Source: Zygnema cylindricum (lineage: Eukaryota > Streptophyta > Zygnematophyceae > Zygnematales > Zygnemataceae). Taken from it: a stretch of 64,000 nt of DNA. Positions within the stretch are counted from its first letter, which is position 1. Every line of letters begins with the position of its first letter. The notes under the pieces were generated by a model, which saw only the letters and a program-made list of their open reading frames with translations, was not told the origin of the DNA and did not search any database. The position numbers were made by a program, and so were the translations under genes. Positions 13,082-33,368 of this stretch are shown here, one piece after another. The DNA is taken from the NCBI GenBank assembly GCA_037447655.1, contig JBBHKE010000303.1:253473-317472 (forward strand). The letters run 5' to 3'.

Positions 13082-13732
13082 TACACCGCGAATCGTAATT
13101 AGAGTAAATTACTCTAATTCGGTCGCTCGAAATTTCGACTCTATTACATCAAATAGAGTAAATGATTCTAATTTTTTCATTATTCTAATTTAGGTAAGTT
13201 TTATTACCGTAACAAAATTGTAATATAGGTTCGTTTTAAATAGTGTGGAGTACGGACGACGTTCGACCGTGCAAAATTGTACTTTTTTAAGTAGAAAGGT
13301 ACAATTAATGATTTAATACAATCGCGCGCGCACGTGAAATCGCACTAAACGAAAAATTAATCACATCGAAAAAAAGCCGTTCGCATAACCCTCGTCCGTC
13401 GACAGTATCATCGTCAGTGTGAACATCAGCTGACATTCAGCGCGACAAATAATACTGCGCGGATTGTTAAAACGCAGTTACATGATAATGGCCTGTATTA
13501 AATCATTATTTGTACTTTTACATTTATAAAAGTACAATTTTGCACGGACGGATGTCATCCGTACTCCACACTATTTAAAACGAACATATATTATAATTAA
13601 AAACGCTAATTAAACTTTACCTTAAATAGAATAATAAAAAAATTAGAATCATTTACTCTATTTGATGTGATAGAGTCGAAATTTCGAGCGACCGAATTAG
13701 AGTAATTTACTCTAATTACGATTCGCGGTGTA
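13082..13732. mobile_element. TA-target MITE family M1, long-foldback form, copy 1
   Basis: It begins TACACCGCGAATCGTAATTAGAG and ends with the inverted counterpart ATTCGCGGTGTA. The inverted arms extend about 180 bp inward (for example CGGTCGCTCGAAATTTCGACTC against its complement, and GTGTGGAGTACGGACG against CGTACTCCACAC). The centre has no ORF. A second copy starts only 236 bp downstream. Confidence 0.85.
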
Positions 13733-13967
13733 GTGTCGCAAGTTTGGAAACCCGTCAAAGGAGTCTCTCCAGCTCCCCGCCCTCGATTTCCGACGGGTCT
13801 TGTCGACGGTTATTTCTTGACTCACCGTCCGTACGGAATTTTCCCTCGTCTCCCTACCACTGACAACGGATATATTTATTTCCTTCCGCTCCCTCCGGCA
13901 ACGGTTATTAACTTATTATCCACTTCGAAAGGTGTGTTCCCATGAACCCGAAACTTACACTTGCTAC

Positions 13968-14587
13968 TACACCGGGAATCGTAATTAGAGTAAATTACTC
14001 AAATTCGGTCGCTCGAAATTTCGACTCTATTACATCAAATAGAGTAGATGATTCTAATTTTTTCATTATTCTAATTTAGGTAAGTTTAATTAGCGTAACA
14101 AAATTGTAATATAGGTTTGTTTTAAATAGTGTGGAGTACGGACGACGTTCGACCGTGCAAAATTGTACTTTTTTAAGTAAAAAGGTACAATTAATGATTT
14201 AATACAATCGCGCTCGCACGTGAAATCGCACTAAACGAAAAATTAATCACATCGAAAAAAAGCCGTTCGCATAACCCTCGTCCGTCGACAGTATCGTCGT
14301 CAGTGTGAACATCAGCTGACATTCAGCACGACAAATAATACTAACGTCATAATGACGTCAAAACTATACGGACTGACAGATTTTGTACTTCTACGTAATT
14401 TAGTGTTCATAATTACAGCGCGGAAATTTATTGCCGACATAACCCAATATAGAGTACTTAAATAAATTAGAGTAAACTTCCTCTGTGAAAAAGTTCTATC
14501 ACATAAATTAGAGTTTATTACTCTAATTGTTTTTTTTTGTTTTTTTACTCTAATTTTTTCATTACTCTAATTACGATTCGCGGTGTA
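13968..14587. mobile_element. TA-target MITE family M1, long-foldback form, copy 2
   Basis: The left arm is nearly identical to that of copy 1 (from CACCGGGAATCGTAATTAG onward), including the 'gtgtggagtacggacgac' stretch. The right third differs and is a shorter run of ACTCTAAT words before ATTCGCGGTGTA. It may be a hybrid or internally rearranged member. Confidence 0.8.
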
Positions 14588-15554
14588 GTTTACGCCACTT
14601 TGTACCAGACAGTACAGCACTTTTAACGTGTCATGGTGATGTGGTATTCTCAAATGAAAGGGCGGTAACACATGTAACGAAAACATTAGCTCTCACGCCT
14701 CCGGTTGCTTGGCAAGCGTAATAAACTAATAACTGACGACAACTAAATTCGGATCAGCGGTTAGCGGTGGGCAGAAAACCGTTTCATTACGTTTGGACGA
14801 AAATATTACTTTTTGTCGGAATATGCTCCCGTCCCAAGATTACGTTTAGAAGCATTACATTTTGCCGGTGAAATGGGGCCCAATGAATTTGCACCGTCTT
14901 TTCAAATCTCCTGTAATTTCGCAACATGTGTCGCCTTTAGTGAACGTCAACAACTTTACATTTCAATCATGATTTGTGCCTACATGGCTGCACCATCGGC
15001 GTTTTTGGAAAAAAACATCCTCTTCACGCTGTAGAACACTTGCTATTGCGAAGAGTGCGCTCGGGTCGCATGCTTAATGAACAGCTCAAATCGTACAGGC
15101 GAAAAATCACAGTCCTGCTGGAATATAACGCACGTGTGAATAAGAGCGCAAGACCGATAACGACATTCCACGATGTAAAGCATGGCCAATGTTTCTTATA
15201 CATGTGGAAACTCGCAATCTACCCAAGATTTTTTAACCGGTGCTGTATATCGAGAGCCTCTTACCGATAACTGATATATATACCGCTTTTTGACTTACCG
15301 AGAAGCGATAATAGCTTTCTAAGGGTGTTACAGGCTTACAGCGTTACCGACGTTTTTACCTGATAATTATCTGGCAGATAATTATCACTATAGCTGTACG
15401 GTTCAAACCGTACACCTGTACAGTACACCGTGAATCGTTATTAGCGTTTAGAAATTATTAGTGTCAATAATTAATTAGTGTTATTAATACTAATTTGGGT
15501 ATTGAATTATTTTAAAAAAAATGTTTAATTGTAAATTCTATAACGCTGATTTAG
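14588..15554. other. Intergenic with MITE remnants
   Basis: No gene recognised. Positions 15245-15400 carry degenerate cgata/tatcg words of the hAT-like family, and 15421-15545 look like one end of an M1 element (TACACCGTGAATCGTTATTAGCG) without its partner end. Confidence 0.45.
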
Positions 15555-15555
15555 G

Positions 15556-16022
15556 GTGAAGTCCCATTAGACGAAAAGTGAGGTTGTTTACAAAAATTTG
15601 GACCTCTTCACACTACGCCGTACCTCTTATTTTGTTTTTATTCGGAAAACAACATTACAAAGAATCTTGCCAATATTCTCCAAAGGTCTGGGAGTTAACA
15701 ATGACTGTTGGATATTTTTTCGCGAAGCATTCGCTTCGAAAGTTTCTGTAATTGGTGATGAACCTCGCGAGGTACATCACCAATTACAAAAAACTTTGAG
15801 CCACAACACCTTGGATATTGAGCATACATGTCAAGATGGCAACCAACGAAATCAAAAAAAATTCCACACGATACGTGCATTCAAAAATCCAACAAAAAAT
15901 ACAAACAAAATCTCGTAACGCACTTTCGTCATGCTATTTCTGTTAGCGCCCATGCGCAGCAAAATTTTTTGGCAACGCTCATTCGTGACGCGAAAAAATA
16001 GGAACCCTAAAAAAATGAGCTA
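15556..16022. mobile_element. Foldback element M3, copy 1 (partial)
   Basis: Starts GGTGAAGTCCCATTAGACG and continues collinearly with the reverse complement of 19364 to about 19125 (cgccgtacctctta, caatattctccaaaggt, ttggatattttttcg). It contains a near-palindrome around 15752-15787 (TTGGTGATGAACCTCGCGAG and its complement). Its outer right part runs into a 45 bp tandem duplication that carries an M1 insertion. Confidence 0.6.
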
Positions 16023-16526
16023 CACCGCGCATCGTAATTAGAGTAATGAAAAAATTAGAGTAAAAAAAGAGAAAAAAATAATTAGAGTAATTTACTCTAA
16101 TTTATGTGATAGAACTGTTCCAGAAAGGAATTTACTCTAATTTATGCGGTTTACTCTAATTTGGCACGTTAATATCCTCTACTGTAAATAAGGTATTAGT
16201 ACAGAATCTGACAAAACGTACAGCTTGTCGTCACTGTGACGTTTGCACTACGCGGATTGTTAAAACGCAGTTACATGATAATGGCTTGTATTAAATCATT
16301 ATTTGTATTTTTTTTATTTATAAAAGTACAATTTTGCACGGACGGACATCATCCGTACTCCACACTATTTAAAATGAACATATATTAGAATTAAAAACGC
16401 TAATTAAACCTTACCTTAAATAGTATAATAAAAAAGTTAGAATCATTTACTCTATTTGATGTGATAGAGTCGAAATTTCGAGCGACCGAATTAGAGTAAT
16501 TTACTCTAATTACGATTCGCGGTGTA
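16021..16526. mobile_element. TA-target MITE family M1, copy 3
   Basis: Ends TACACCGCGCATCG and ATTCGCGGTGTA. The right arm (16380-16526) matches that of the copy at 13082-13732 almost base for base. It sits at a TA inside a duplicated host segment: the 33 bp at 15990-16022 recur at 16539-16571. Confidence 0.8.
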
Positions 16527-16867
16527 CTCTCTGACAAGGCGAAAAAATAGGAACCCTAAAAAAATGAGCTACTCTAGACAAGGCGTTCGAGCGTCTGCAA
16601 AGGGCGTCTGCAAAGAGTACAGAAATTGTGTAGTACGATGACATGGTCCGCGTGTACGTGGTACGCAAATGAAGATTTCAAGTTAAAGCTCGTCGGTGTA
16701 AAAGATACTTCACGATTTTTAATATCAAATCTATAGTTACGTGGTACCACACTTTTGCTAACACGTGGATTACAGACTTTGCGCAATGGAACTTCGTTCA
16801 AATTGTAGCATTCTGTAAAGTTGGCCGTACAATTACAAAATTTCCTAAATGGAACTTCACACTTAGG

Positions 16868-17288
16868 TAGTGTTGGGTATCGAGGACCCATTGCCGATAT
16901 TCGATATATATCGAATTTCATGTACCCGATATTCGATATATCGCTTCGATATATCGAATTTCAAATTAACGCGATATATTGCCAATATATCGCCGATATA
17001 TCGTATTGACGATATATCGAAAATGAAAATTTTACATTTTTTTTTCAAAAACAGCCCCCCGCTCAGTGGGGGGGGGGGGGGGGGGGGACTAAATATCCGT
17101 ACGATTCTCCGTACTTTTTTTCGTACGGTTTTCCGTACTTGACTGTACGGATATGCAATTTTTGCGATATATATCGCGATAATTTATGTTGGTCCCGGTA
17201 CGATATATCGAGGAATCTGCTCAATCGATATTCGATATATCGAATATCGAAATTATCGCGATATGAAACTACCCGATACCCAACACTA
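16868..17288. mobile_element. hAT-like MITE family M2, short form
   Basis: Ends TAGTGTTGGGTATCG and CGATACCCAACACTA. The flanking 8-mers are CACTTAGG and CCCTTAGG (7 of 8 match), as expected for an 8 bp hAT target duplication. The interior is dominated by overlapping GATATATCG words, so it can fold extensively, and it includes a poly-G run at 17072-17087. It has no ORF worth calling. Confidence 0.85.
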
Positions 17289-17782
17289 CCCTTAGGTACA
17301 CCGGATTTGCCGTCATCATATAAACAGTAAAATAAGTATAAGTACAGAATCTAACAATCCGTACAGCGTCGCGTCCTTTTACTATAATTAATCCATAATT
17401 TTAATTCGGGTTTGTGAACGCGTTTGTTGCAAACTCAACACAAGGTTTATGACTTTATTCGAAGCGGAGTTCTGTATGCAACCGCCATAAGTTAGCTAAC
17501 ATTTATGTACGATTTTCGGTAACGAAGTAGTGTTGTACGAACAAACAACTTCCGTACACCACACTATACATAAGTGCGGTATGACCGTATTTTAAGTTCG
17601 AGGCTCAATGATCCAAGCCTTCAAGGTGTACTATATATATTGTACTGTAGCGTTATGTATAGCGCAAGTTTCACCATGAATCAATATGTACTTTTTTGAG
17701 GGGTCTCACTGCTATATATCGCATGGCCATGAATAGCATCCAACAAGAATGGTATTGCGATATTTTAAATATCCGTAACACG

Positions 17783-17993
17783 ACACCGCAAATCGCTATT
17801 AGCGTTAACAAATATTTAGTGTTAAAGAACAATTAGTGTGATTAACGCTAATTGGGAATTTGGGGATTTTCAAGGAAATCAATCACTATAATTTGTTTTT
17901 TACGGTTTTTTTAATCACTCTATTTAAGAATTTGGGTAAAAATTTAGGGGCGCTGAATTAGCGCGATTAACCCTAATAGCGATTTGCGGTGTA
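17783..17993. mobile_element. TA-target MITE family M1, copy 4
   Basis: Ends ACACCGCAAATCGCTATTAGCG and CTAATAGCGATTTGCGGTGTA, with inverted arms of about 25 bp. The left TA appears mutated to GA. It lies beside the next M1 element, only about 20 bp away. Confidence 0.75.
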
Positions 17994-18007
17994 GCCGCAT
18001 TAAGTAC

Positions 18008-18597
18008 TGTGCACCGTTAATCGTTATTAGTGTTAATAACACTAATTTTGACGCGGCTTTTTTCGGCTCAAAATCATAAATTAGTGTTATTAACATTAAA
18101 ATATAATTAACGCTATTATGGAAAGTATTTATTTAGTGTTAACCATTTTATATTACGTTCGTCGAAATTAGTGTGATGTACGAGAAGCTCGTTTACGTAC
18201 ATCGCGTTGTCGTGACATCTCAATTTTACAACATTAAGTGCGCTTCGCATGTAAATTAAATTCCAGTACCAATTAGCCGTCGGAAAGAGCGAAACATTAC
18301 GAAATATAAAGCATAAAATAGCGTTAATTTTACTCTATTTTACATCTTTCGTACGATTTCCAAACCGCACAAATACGTATTTCAGCGAAAGCTGTCAGGA
18401 TAGTACACCTGAACTTGAAATAGCATCGATGACAGCTCAGCGTACACCCTACGAAGTCGACACACAAATTGGCGTTAAGTGCCAAATTAATGTTAATGCT
18501 TTTTTTTGTTGGACACAAAATCACAAATTAGCGTTATTAACACTAAATTAGCGTTTACACTAATTTTTTTTCCATACTAATAACGATTAGCGGTGTA
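18008..18597. mobile_element. TA-target MITE family M1, copy 5
   Basis: Left end GTGCACCGTTAATCGTTATTAGTG and right end CTAATAACGATTAGCGGTGTA. The interior of about 590 bp has no coding frame. The terminal words match the short form at 6435 and 21334. Confidence 0.7.
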
Positions 18598-18610
18598 CTA
18601 TACAAGTCGG

Positions 18611-19364
18611 TTGAGGGTGGCGTTCCATCAGGAAATTCTGTAATCCTACGGCCAACATTAGGGGATGCTACATTTTGAACGATGTTCGATCACGCGGAGT
18701 CTGTAATCCACGTGCTCAAAATTGAACGGGACCACGTAAGATAAGATCGTATATTGAAAATCGTCAAATATTTGTCTCACCGACCAGCTTCAATTTGAAA
18801 TCTTCATTTGGGTACCATGTATGTGTGGACCGGGTCATCGTACGACATAATATTTTTACTCTTTGCAGACGCCTTGTCAGATACCAGCTCAATTTTTTAA
18901 GGGTTTTTGAACTTTCTGTTTTTTTGCGTGACGAATGAGCGTTGTCACAAATAGTATGACGAATGGGTGATAGCAAAAATAGCGTGACGAAAGTTCGTTA
19001 CGATATTACTTTTATGATTTCGGATAGGATTTTTGAATGGATGTATCATGTGCGAAATTTTTCGATTTTTATTAGTTGCCGTCTTGACACGTATGTTCAT
19101 TATCCAACGTGTCGCGGCTCAATTTTTTCTGTAAATGGTGATGTACCTCGATGAGGTACATCACCATTTACAGAAACTTTCACAGCCAATACTTCACGAA
19201 AAAATATCCAATGGTCCTTGTTACCACCCAAACCTTTGAAGAATATTGGCAAGATTCTCTATAATGTTCTTCGCGTATAAAAACAAAGTAAGAGGTACGG
19301 CGTGGTACGGATAAGTGTCGATTTTGTAAACAACCCCACTTTTCGTCTAATGGAACGCCACCCT
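18611..19364. mobile_element. Foldback element M3, copy 2
   Basis: It begins GGGTGGCGTTCCATCAG and ends with the inverted ATGGAACGCCACCC. Near the middle (19127-19170) is a strong hairpin GTAAATGGTGATGTACCTCG with its complement. Parts match copy 1 at 15.6 kb in reverse orientation, and the 18770-18890 stretch matches 16560-16690. It has no transposase frame. Confidence 0.75.
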
Positions 19365-19625
19365 GAGCCAGAGGTCGCAAACGGTCAACCGAAACTGTGA
19401 CCCACCATTAACCGACCGCCCGCGTCGGATCCGGAACGGATTCGGTTGCCAAATTTGGGGGGCCGGGCGGATTCGGGCGGTTGATTCACAGAAAAAAGAA
19501 AAAACTGTTATGGTCGGGTAAGCAAAAAACGAAAAAAAAATGAAAATTTTGTACTGTCCATACAATCCAACATTATTGTATTTTGTACTCTCTCTATCGT
19601 GGAAGGTATACGGGAGTTGTACCAC

Positions 19626-20153
19626 TACACCGCCAATCGCTATTAGCGTGTAGGTTTCATTAGCGTATACAAATAATTACCGTGGTGTACGCTATTTAAG
19701 AATTTGAAAATTTTGGAAAAAATCATACATTCTAATTGTTTGATTATGGTAATTTGGATCTTTGAAAAAAAAAATGTCGGTCGCAAACATACTTACACTA
19801 ATATAAGTTTTCGTACAAAATCTGACAAATCGTACACAAATCGTACATTCACACGGTCGAAACGCGGCTGTCGGACGAATATGTGCGAGCGGGATTTTTT
19901 ACGACCTGGTTTTTTTTCCTTTTTAGAACGCACATTCTCATGCGTCCGCGGTTACTAAAACTAATTTATTGTAATTTTTAACTTCAAAAGGTACATTTAT
20001 GTACGGTCTGACACTGACCGTACACCACTCTATTTAAGAGACAACGTACTGAATATAACCCTAAATAGAATAAAGAAAAAAATAGAATAAACTACGCTAT
20101 TTGAGAATAAAACAAAAAAAAAGCGGGACGGGATTAGCGTACACAACGCTAAT
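19626..20153. mobile_element. TA-target MITE family M1, truncated copy 6
   Basis: The left end TACACCGCCAATCGCTATTAGCG is intact. The right end stops at ...AACGCTAAT, and the expected inverted terminus is replaced by a second copy of the 20 bp left flank (19608-19627 repeated at 20152-20171). Confidence 0.6.
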
Positions 20154-20587
20154 ACGGGAGTTGTACCACTAATTTTGTACTTATTCGGGTACGGGCGGGT
20201 ATGGTTAGTCGCGAGAAATCGAGTTTCGGTTAATTCTTATTTTCGTAAACGCGTTTCGGTTAACGGTTAAAATTTAGGAGCGTGACATTACCCAGTCGGG
20301 CGTCGGGTACTCAGATTTTGAAAAAAAAAATGGTCGGTTTCGGTTATCTAAAATTTTGACTTTTGCGACCTCTGCCTTGAGTGGGACATAAAGTCGAACA
20401 CAAAAAGAGTCAACGACCAAATATCGTATGCCGATGCATTTTTGTAGCCAATGTAAACGAAACATCCAACTTTTAGTTTTTTCCCCGAAATATCGATGCA
20501 ATCTCAAACGACGCTTACCCGATATATCACCGCTGTTATAGGTGTGCAAACACAGTAGGATACGCCGGTACATTATTTTTAAAAGAA

Positions 20588-20936
20588 ATGGGGGTGCGGG
20601 TAGAAAAGGGGGAAAGGGGGGGAGGGGGAGAGGGAGGGGAAGGGGGAGGGGGGGGGGGGGGAGGGGGAGGGGGAGGGGGGAGGTTGGGCGGAAAGGGGAG
20701 GGGACAGGAGGGAGGGAGGGAGGGGGGAGGAGGGAGGAGGGAGAGAGGGCGGGAAGGAGGGAGGGTGGGAGGGAGGTAGGGAAGGAGACAGGGAGAAGGA
20801 GTGCAGGGGGAGAGCGAAGGTCGCTCTCTCCCTCATTGCCTCTCCATCTCTCCCCCTATCCCTCCTCCTTCGGCCTCCCCGTCCCTCTCTCTCCATCTCT
20901 CTCCCCCTCCCTCCCGCCTCCCTCCTCATCCCCCTC
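20588..20936. repeat. Purine-rich tract followed by pyrimidine-rich tract
   Basis: About 230 bp of almost pure G/A (GGGAGG-like words, including a run of G at 20650-20660) are followed at 20821 by about 115 bp of C/T (CTCCCTC-like words). One strand can therefore fold back on itself, and the purine part is suited to triplex or G-quadruplex formation. Long frames through it are artefacts. Confidence 0.85.
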
Positions 20937-21333
20937 GGGTCGAAGTCTGACGTTTTAGGTTTGTGGTCCAATGAGTTTTAGGTATTTAGGGTTTCCGCTT
21001 CCATACACATCTTGCATAAATTTTCCCCAGTAAATTGGTTATGGATCAGCAGATTGCAATGGCATTGCCACATTTCATCCAAAAAGTTTAAGTATCATAT
21101 CTCTACAATGCCTTATGTACCACCCGATACACGTGTCGGTTGGCCCCATTGGGCACGGGATTAATCGGGTGACAATTGGTCACTCTACACATCTTTAGAT
21201 GACACGATTTCAGTTTTGCTCAAACACTTTGAATTAGCTTACACATGTATTTTAAGCAGTTTAAGGACTAAGTCTAGTGTTGAGAGACGACAGTTCACCT
21301 TTTCAACATGTAGTTGAACCCCAGTCTTAGCGC
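20937..21333. other. Intergenic, nothing recognised
   Basis: No coding signal, repeat or RNA gene seen. Confidence 0.4.
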
Positions 21334-21513
21334 TACACCGCTCATCGTTATTAGTGTTAATAACACTAATTCGGTCGCAACTTTGAGTAAACAACATTAT
21401 TTAAAGAAGTTGACTGCAATCTTCCACATCCCATTGCACTAAATTTGTATTATTAATTCTAATTTCACATTAACACTAATAAATCTTCAACGCTAATAAC
21501 CATGAGCGGTGTA
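21334..21513. mobile_element. TA-target MITE family M1, short form, copy 2
   Basis: Ends TACACCGCTCATCGTTATTAG and CTAATAACCATGAGCGGTGTA. The body is collinear with 6435-6639, with about 25 bp less in the middle. Confidence 0.8.
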
Positions 21514-22505
21514 GTCTCAGACTGAAATATAATAGACCAAGATCTGGTCGCACAAAGCCAAGTCTCAGCCAACTGCATACAAAACACAAAACATGACAGC
21601 TAATTTTTGCAAAAAGTTTAAAACGTATCCTAAGAAATCATACTTATGGTCATTCCGATTGATTTCATTGGCTGCATGGTGCATTGTGATCTAGGGCAAT
21701 CCATCGCCTCACATAAGACAAATCGTCACCCTCATTGACAAAATATGCCATCAACGGAAAGTACATAAAACTACACTGACATGAATTGGACATACACGGT
21801 AGTAACCGACAATTTTTATGGAAAATCTGAATACTAAGTTTCTCTCCATATTGAAATCCACAGTGAGAGTTATCCCCGAGTCCTTGAAAACGACAAACTT
21901 TATTATTAAAACTGTGTGATAGGGAACCTTTTTGAGTACATGGAAATAAATGAAAGGGAGAGTGGAAACGAAATCGAAAGACCTCACACAGAAACAAAAC
22001 CTAAAATGCAGTTGAGCCACAAATGAAAAAATAAAAAAGCATATAAGAAAAAATTGAGGCTCCGCGCACATTGGCAAGGAAAAAAGCAACAAAACAGTAT
22101 AATTTTGATTTACAATAAGGCAGAGGAACATAAAAACAAAGAATGAGGTGCCACGAAATCAGTAAAATTCAAATCTTTACAATTTATTACTCGTTTTATA
22201 AGTCGTACAATGGATATATAACTCACAGTCAAAAACCTCTTTACAACGACCTAAAATTGTAATGGAGTAAGACAAGCTTAATTAAAATGTGCGACCGTGA
22301 ACCATCTGAATACATGGAAACAAAAACGAACCAACAGAAAAGCCAAAGCGAAACTGAAAAAATGAAGTAAAGAAGTGATGGAAGTAATGAAATGAAGTGG
22401 GTCCATATAACTCTGGAGTTGGAGAAGAGCCTAAAGGAACTTACCGTCTCCACGACCCATTTGAGTACTACGGAGGAGATAAATCGTCCCGTCTGAAACA
22501 ACGGT
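21514..22505. other. Intergenic, nothing recognised
   Basis: AT-rich sequence with only short frames. I see no domain or splice-supported exon. Confidence 0.4.
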
Positions 22506-22514
22506 ACACTGTGA

Positions 22515-22672
22515 ATCGCTATTAGCGTTAAGAAGTAATTAAAATGGGGATGTTTTAGTGCTAATGATCGCTATTAGCGTTGAGAAATAACTAAAATGAG
22601 AATATTTTAGTGTTAATAATCGCTATTAGCGTTAAGAAATACTTAATGTGGGGATGTTTTAGTGTTGATAAT
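22515..22672. repeat. Three 52 bp tandem units derived from an M1 end
   Basis: ATCGCTATTAGCGTT occurs at 22515, 22567 and 22619, an exact 52 bp period. Each unit continues with a GAAATA/ATTTTAGTG core. The words are those of an M1 terminus, preceded by GTACACTGTGA at 22504. Confidence 0.8.
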
Positions 22673-22784
22673 TCTATTTCCGGTCCAAATGACGTGGACG
22701 ATTCTGAACAAGCAAAAGAACTAGCGTTTATACTAGGAACAAAATAATTAGTATAAATCACAGTTAAAGTGGTGCTGATGTGAA

Positions 22785-23310
22785 AGAGGGTGGAGGACGA
22801 AGGGAGCTTCGAGTGGTGAGGGGGGTGGAGGTGAGGGGAGGGGAGGAGGAGAGAGGGAGAGGAAAGGGAGGAGGGAGGGAATGAAGTGAAGAGAGATTGA
22901 AGGGGTAGATAAGGGAAGGTCGTTTCTGGGGAGGAGGGCGGACAGTCTCTCATCAGGTCGAGGGGACGGAGTTTGAAACAAGGAGGTAGCGAAACCTGAA
23001 GAAGAGGGAGAGGGAGAGGGGGAGGTTTTCGCAGTTCAAGGGCTGGAAAAGAAGGAAATGGAAAACACATAAATTATCAATAAGTAAGAGAAAGAAAATG
23101 AAGGGAGGGAAAGGGAAAGAAAAAGAGGGAGAGGGAGAGGTGACACATGAAAAGTGCGAAGTACATACCATCTTTTTCAATCTCGTCGATAACCAAATCT
23201 TCTGGCTGTCCTTCTCTCCCTCCTTTCGCTCTTTTCTCCCTCTCCTTTTCTGTCCTTCTTGCCCTCGCTTCTATCCTCCTCCTGCTTTCTCTCCCTCTCC
23301 TCCTTTCCCC
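22785..23310. repeat. Purine-rich then pyrimidine-rich tracts
   Basis: A G/A-rich block (22785-23140) is followed by a C/T-rich block (23206-23310), the same purine-then-pyrimidine order as at 20.6 kb. Frames in both strands are low-complexity. Confidence 0.65.
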
Positions 23311-23383
23311 ATAGACCCAAAAAAATTGAGGCCAGTTTTTTCTTTTGCTAGGAGCCCCAGCTTTCCACACTATTAATTCTCCT

Positions 23384-23574
23384 CCTCCTCCTCTTCTTCT
23401 CCTCCTCCTCCTCCTCCTCCTCCTCCTCCTCCTCCTCCTCCTCCTCCCTCCTCCTCCCCCTCCTCCTCCTCCTCCTCCTCCTCCCCCTCCTCCTCCTCAT
23501 CCCTCCTCCTCATCCTCCTCCTCCTCCTCCTCCTCCTCCTCATCCTCCTCCTCCTTCCTCTCCTTCTCCTCCTT
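23384..23574. repeat. (CTC)n microsatellite
   Basis: Nearly uninterrupted CTC/CCT triplets over 190 bp with a few CAT and CCC interruptions. It lies about 110 bp beyond the stop codon of the TAF1A-like gene. Confidence 0.95.
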
Positions 23575-23683
23575 TTGAATATACATCCAATTTTATGATT
23601 CACACCATTCACTTACAGTTCATTTCGTCAAAATCTTCATACAGCGATTGGAAAAATGATCAGAAAAAGAATAAAAATATAAA

Positions 23684-32288
<8,605 letters not shown>

Positions 32289-32574
32289 AATGTAGATGAT
32301 TCGGAAAACGACAAAACACTAAAAGTATCTTTCTAAACCTAACAAAAGGAAAGCAAGACCTAAAACACCCTAAAAAACAGCCAACAAAACTTTCAAACGT
32401 CAACAATGAAGCGTAAAGTAAACGAAACTCCGCATTCCAAGGCTAAAATCTGAAAGCGTCGCGCTAACCAAAAGAAAATTATACGTTGAAACACTAAAGC
32501 CAGAGAAATTAGCGTGGAATCTAAAAAATCTCAACATAAGCTTTCCTTCAATTTTTAAAAAGGAGATGATTTGA

Positions 32575-32813
32575 TAGTGTTGTGTATCGGTAAGGATTTG
32601 CCGATAACCGATATGGGCCTTTTTTCGGGTAGCCGATAATCGATATATTGGTACAATATATCGTTATCGGTGTTATCTTCGATATTTATAACAATTGGCG
32701 ATATCTGTACGAACCGTACAGAAAAATGTACGGCCAATGCACTCAACTGTACTTATTATTCCCTGGACGCGCCGCGGACTCCCTTCCCCCCCGATTTCGG
32801 TAAAACACCGCAA

Positions 32814-32860
<47 letters not shown>

Positions 32861-33368
32861 TTTTATAAAAAACTAATATTTCCTCAAAAAAGAGCCCCTG
32901 AATCGTCAAAAGATGGTGGAAGCAGGCGGCAGTGAATGGCGGTAGACTGACAAATATGCTCGTTTGATCTGTTCGTCTATACGTATGTTTTTCAAAAATG
33001 TTTGATTTAAAATTTTACAATGTAATTTAATTTGTTCGTTTCAATCCTATAATTTTAGAACTAGAAAGTAGTGTTTTAAATTTATTGACGTTTATGTGCT
33101 GCGTTGTCCGTAAAAGATTTCAGTTAAACAGATACGGAACAGATACATTATACGGCATACTACGCTATATAAAGTAAATAATATAATACAGTATGTTATA
33201 TAGTACTATTGTATGCATACTATATTTTTTAAAAGTTATCGCCGATATGGAATTTGTTGGTCTCTGACCAATATATCGGGACCTCTGACCGTTCGATGAC
33301 CGTTCCATAACCAATAACTATCGGTATTAGTGTTATCGCGATAAATTTTTAACCGATACACAACACTA
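32575..33368. mobile_element. hAT-like MITE family M2b, copy 1
   Basis: Ends TAGTGTTGTGTATCGGTAA and TTACCGATACACAACACTA-like, 794 bp, flanked by a perfect 8 bp duplication TGATTTGA. A (TA)n run lies at 32817-32857. The interior shares a stretch with the copy at 54117 in opposite orientation (CATACTATA, AGTACTATTGTATGC words). No transposase frame. It lies about 290 bp upstream of the TAF1A-like start codon. Confidence 0.92.

Noticed and set aside
15990-16571. 33 bp target-site duplication around an M1 element
   Set aside because: The 12 bases after the element resemble those after the second copy, so the repeat is a host tandem duplication that predates the insertion. The target duplication is simply TA.
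20542-20971. Gly/Arg and Pro/Ser frames of 130-138 codons
   Set aside because: Translation of the G/A and C/T tracts; open in several frames on both strands.
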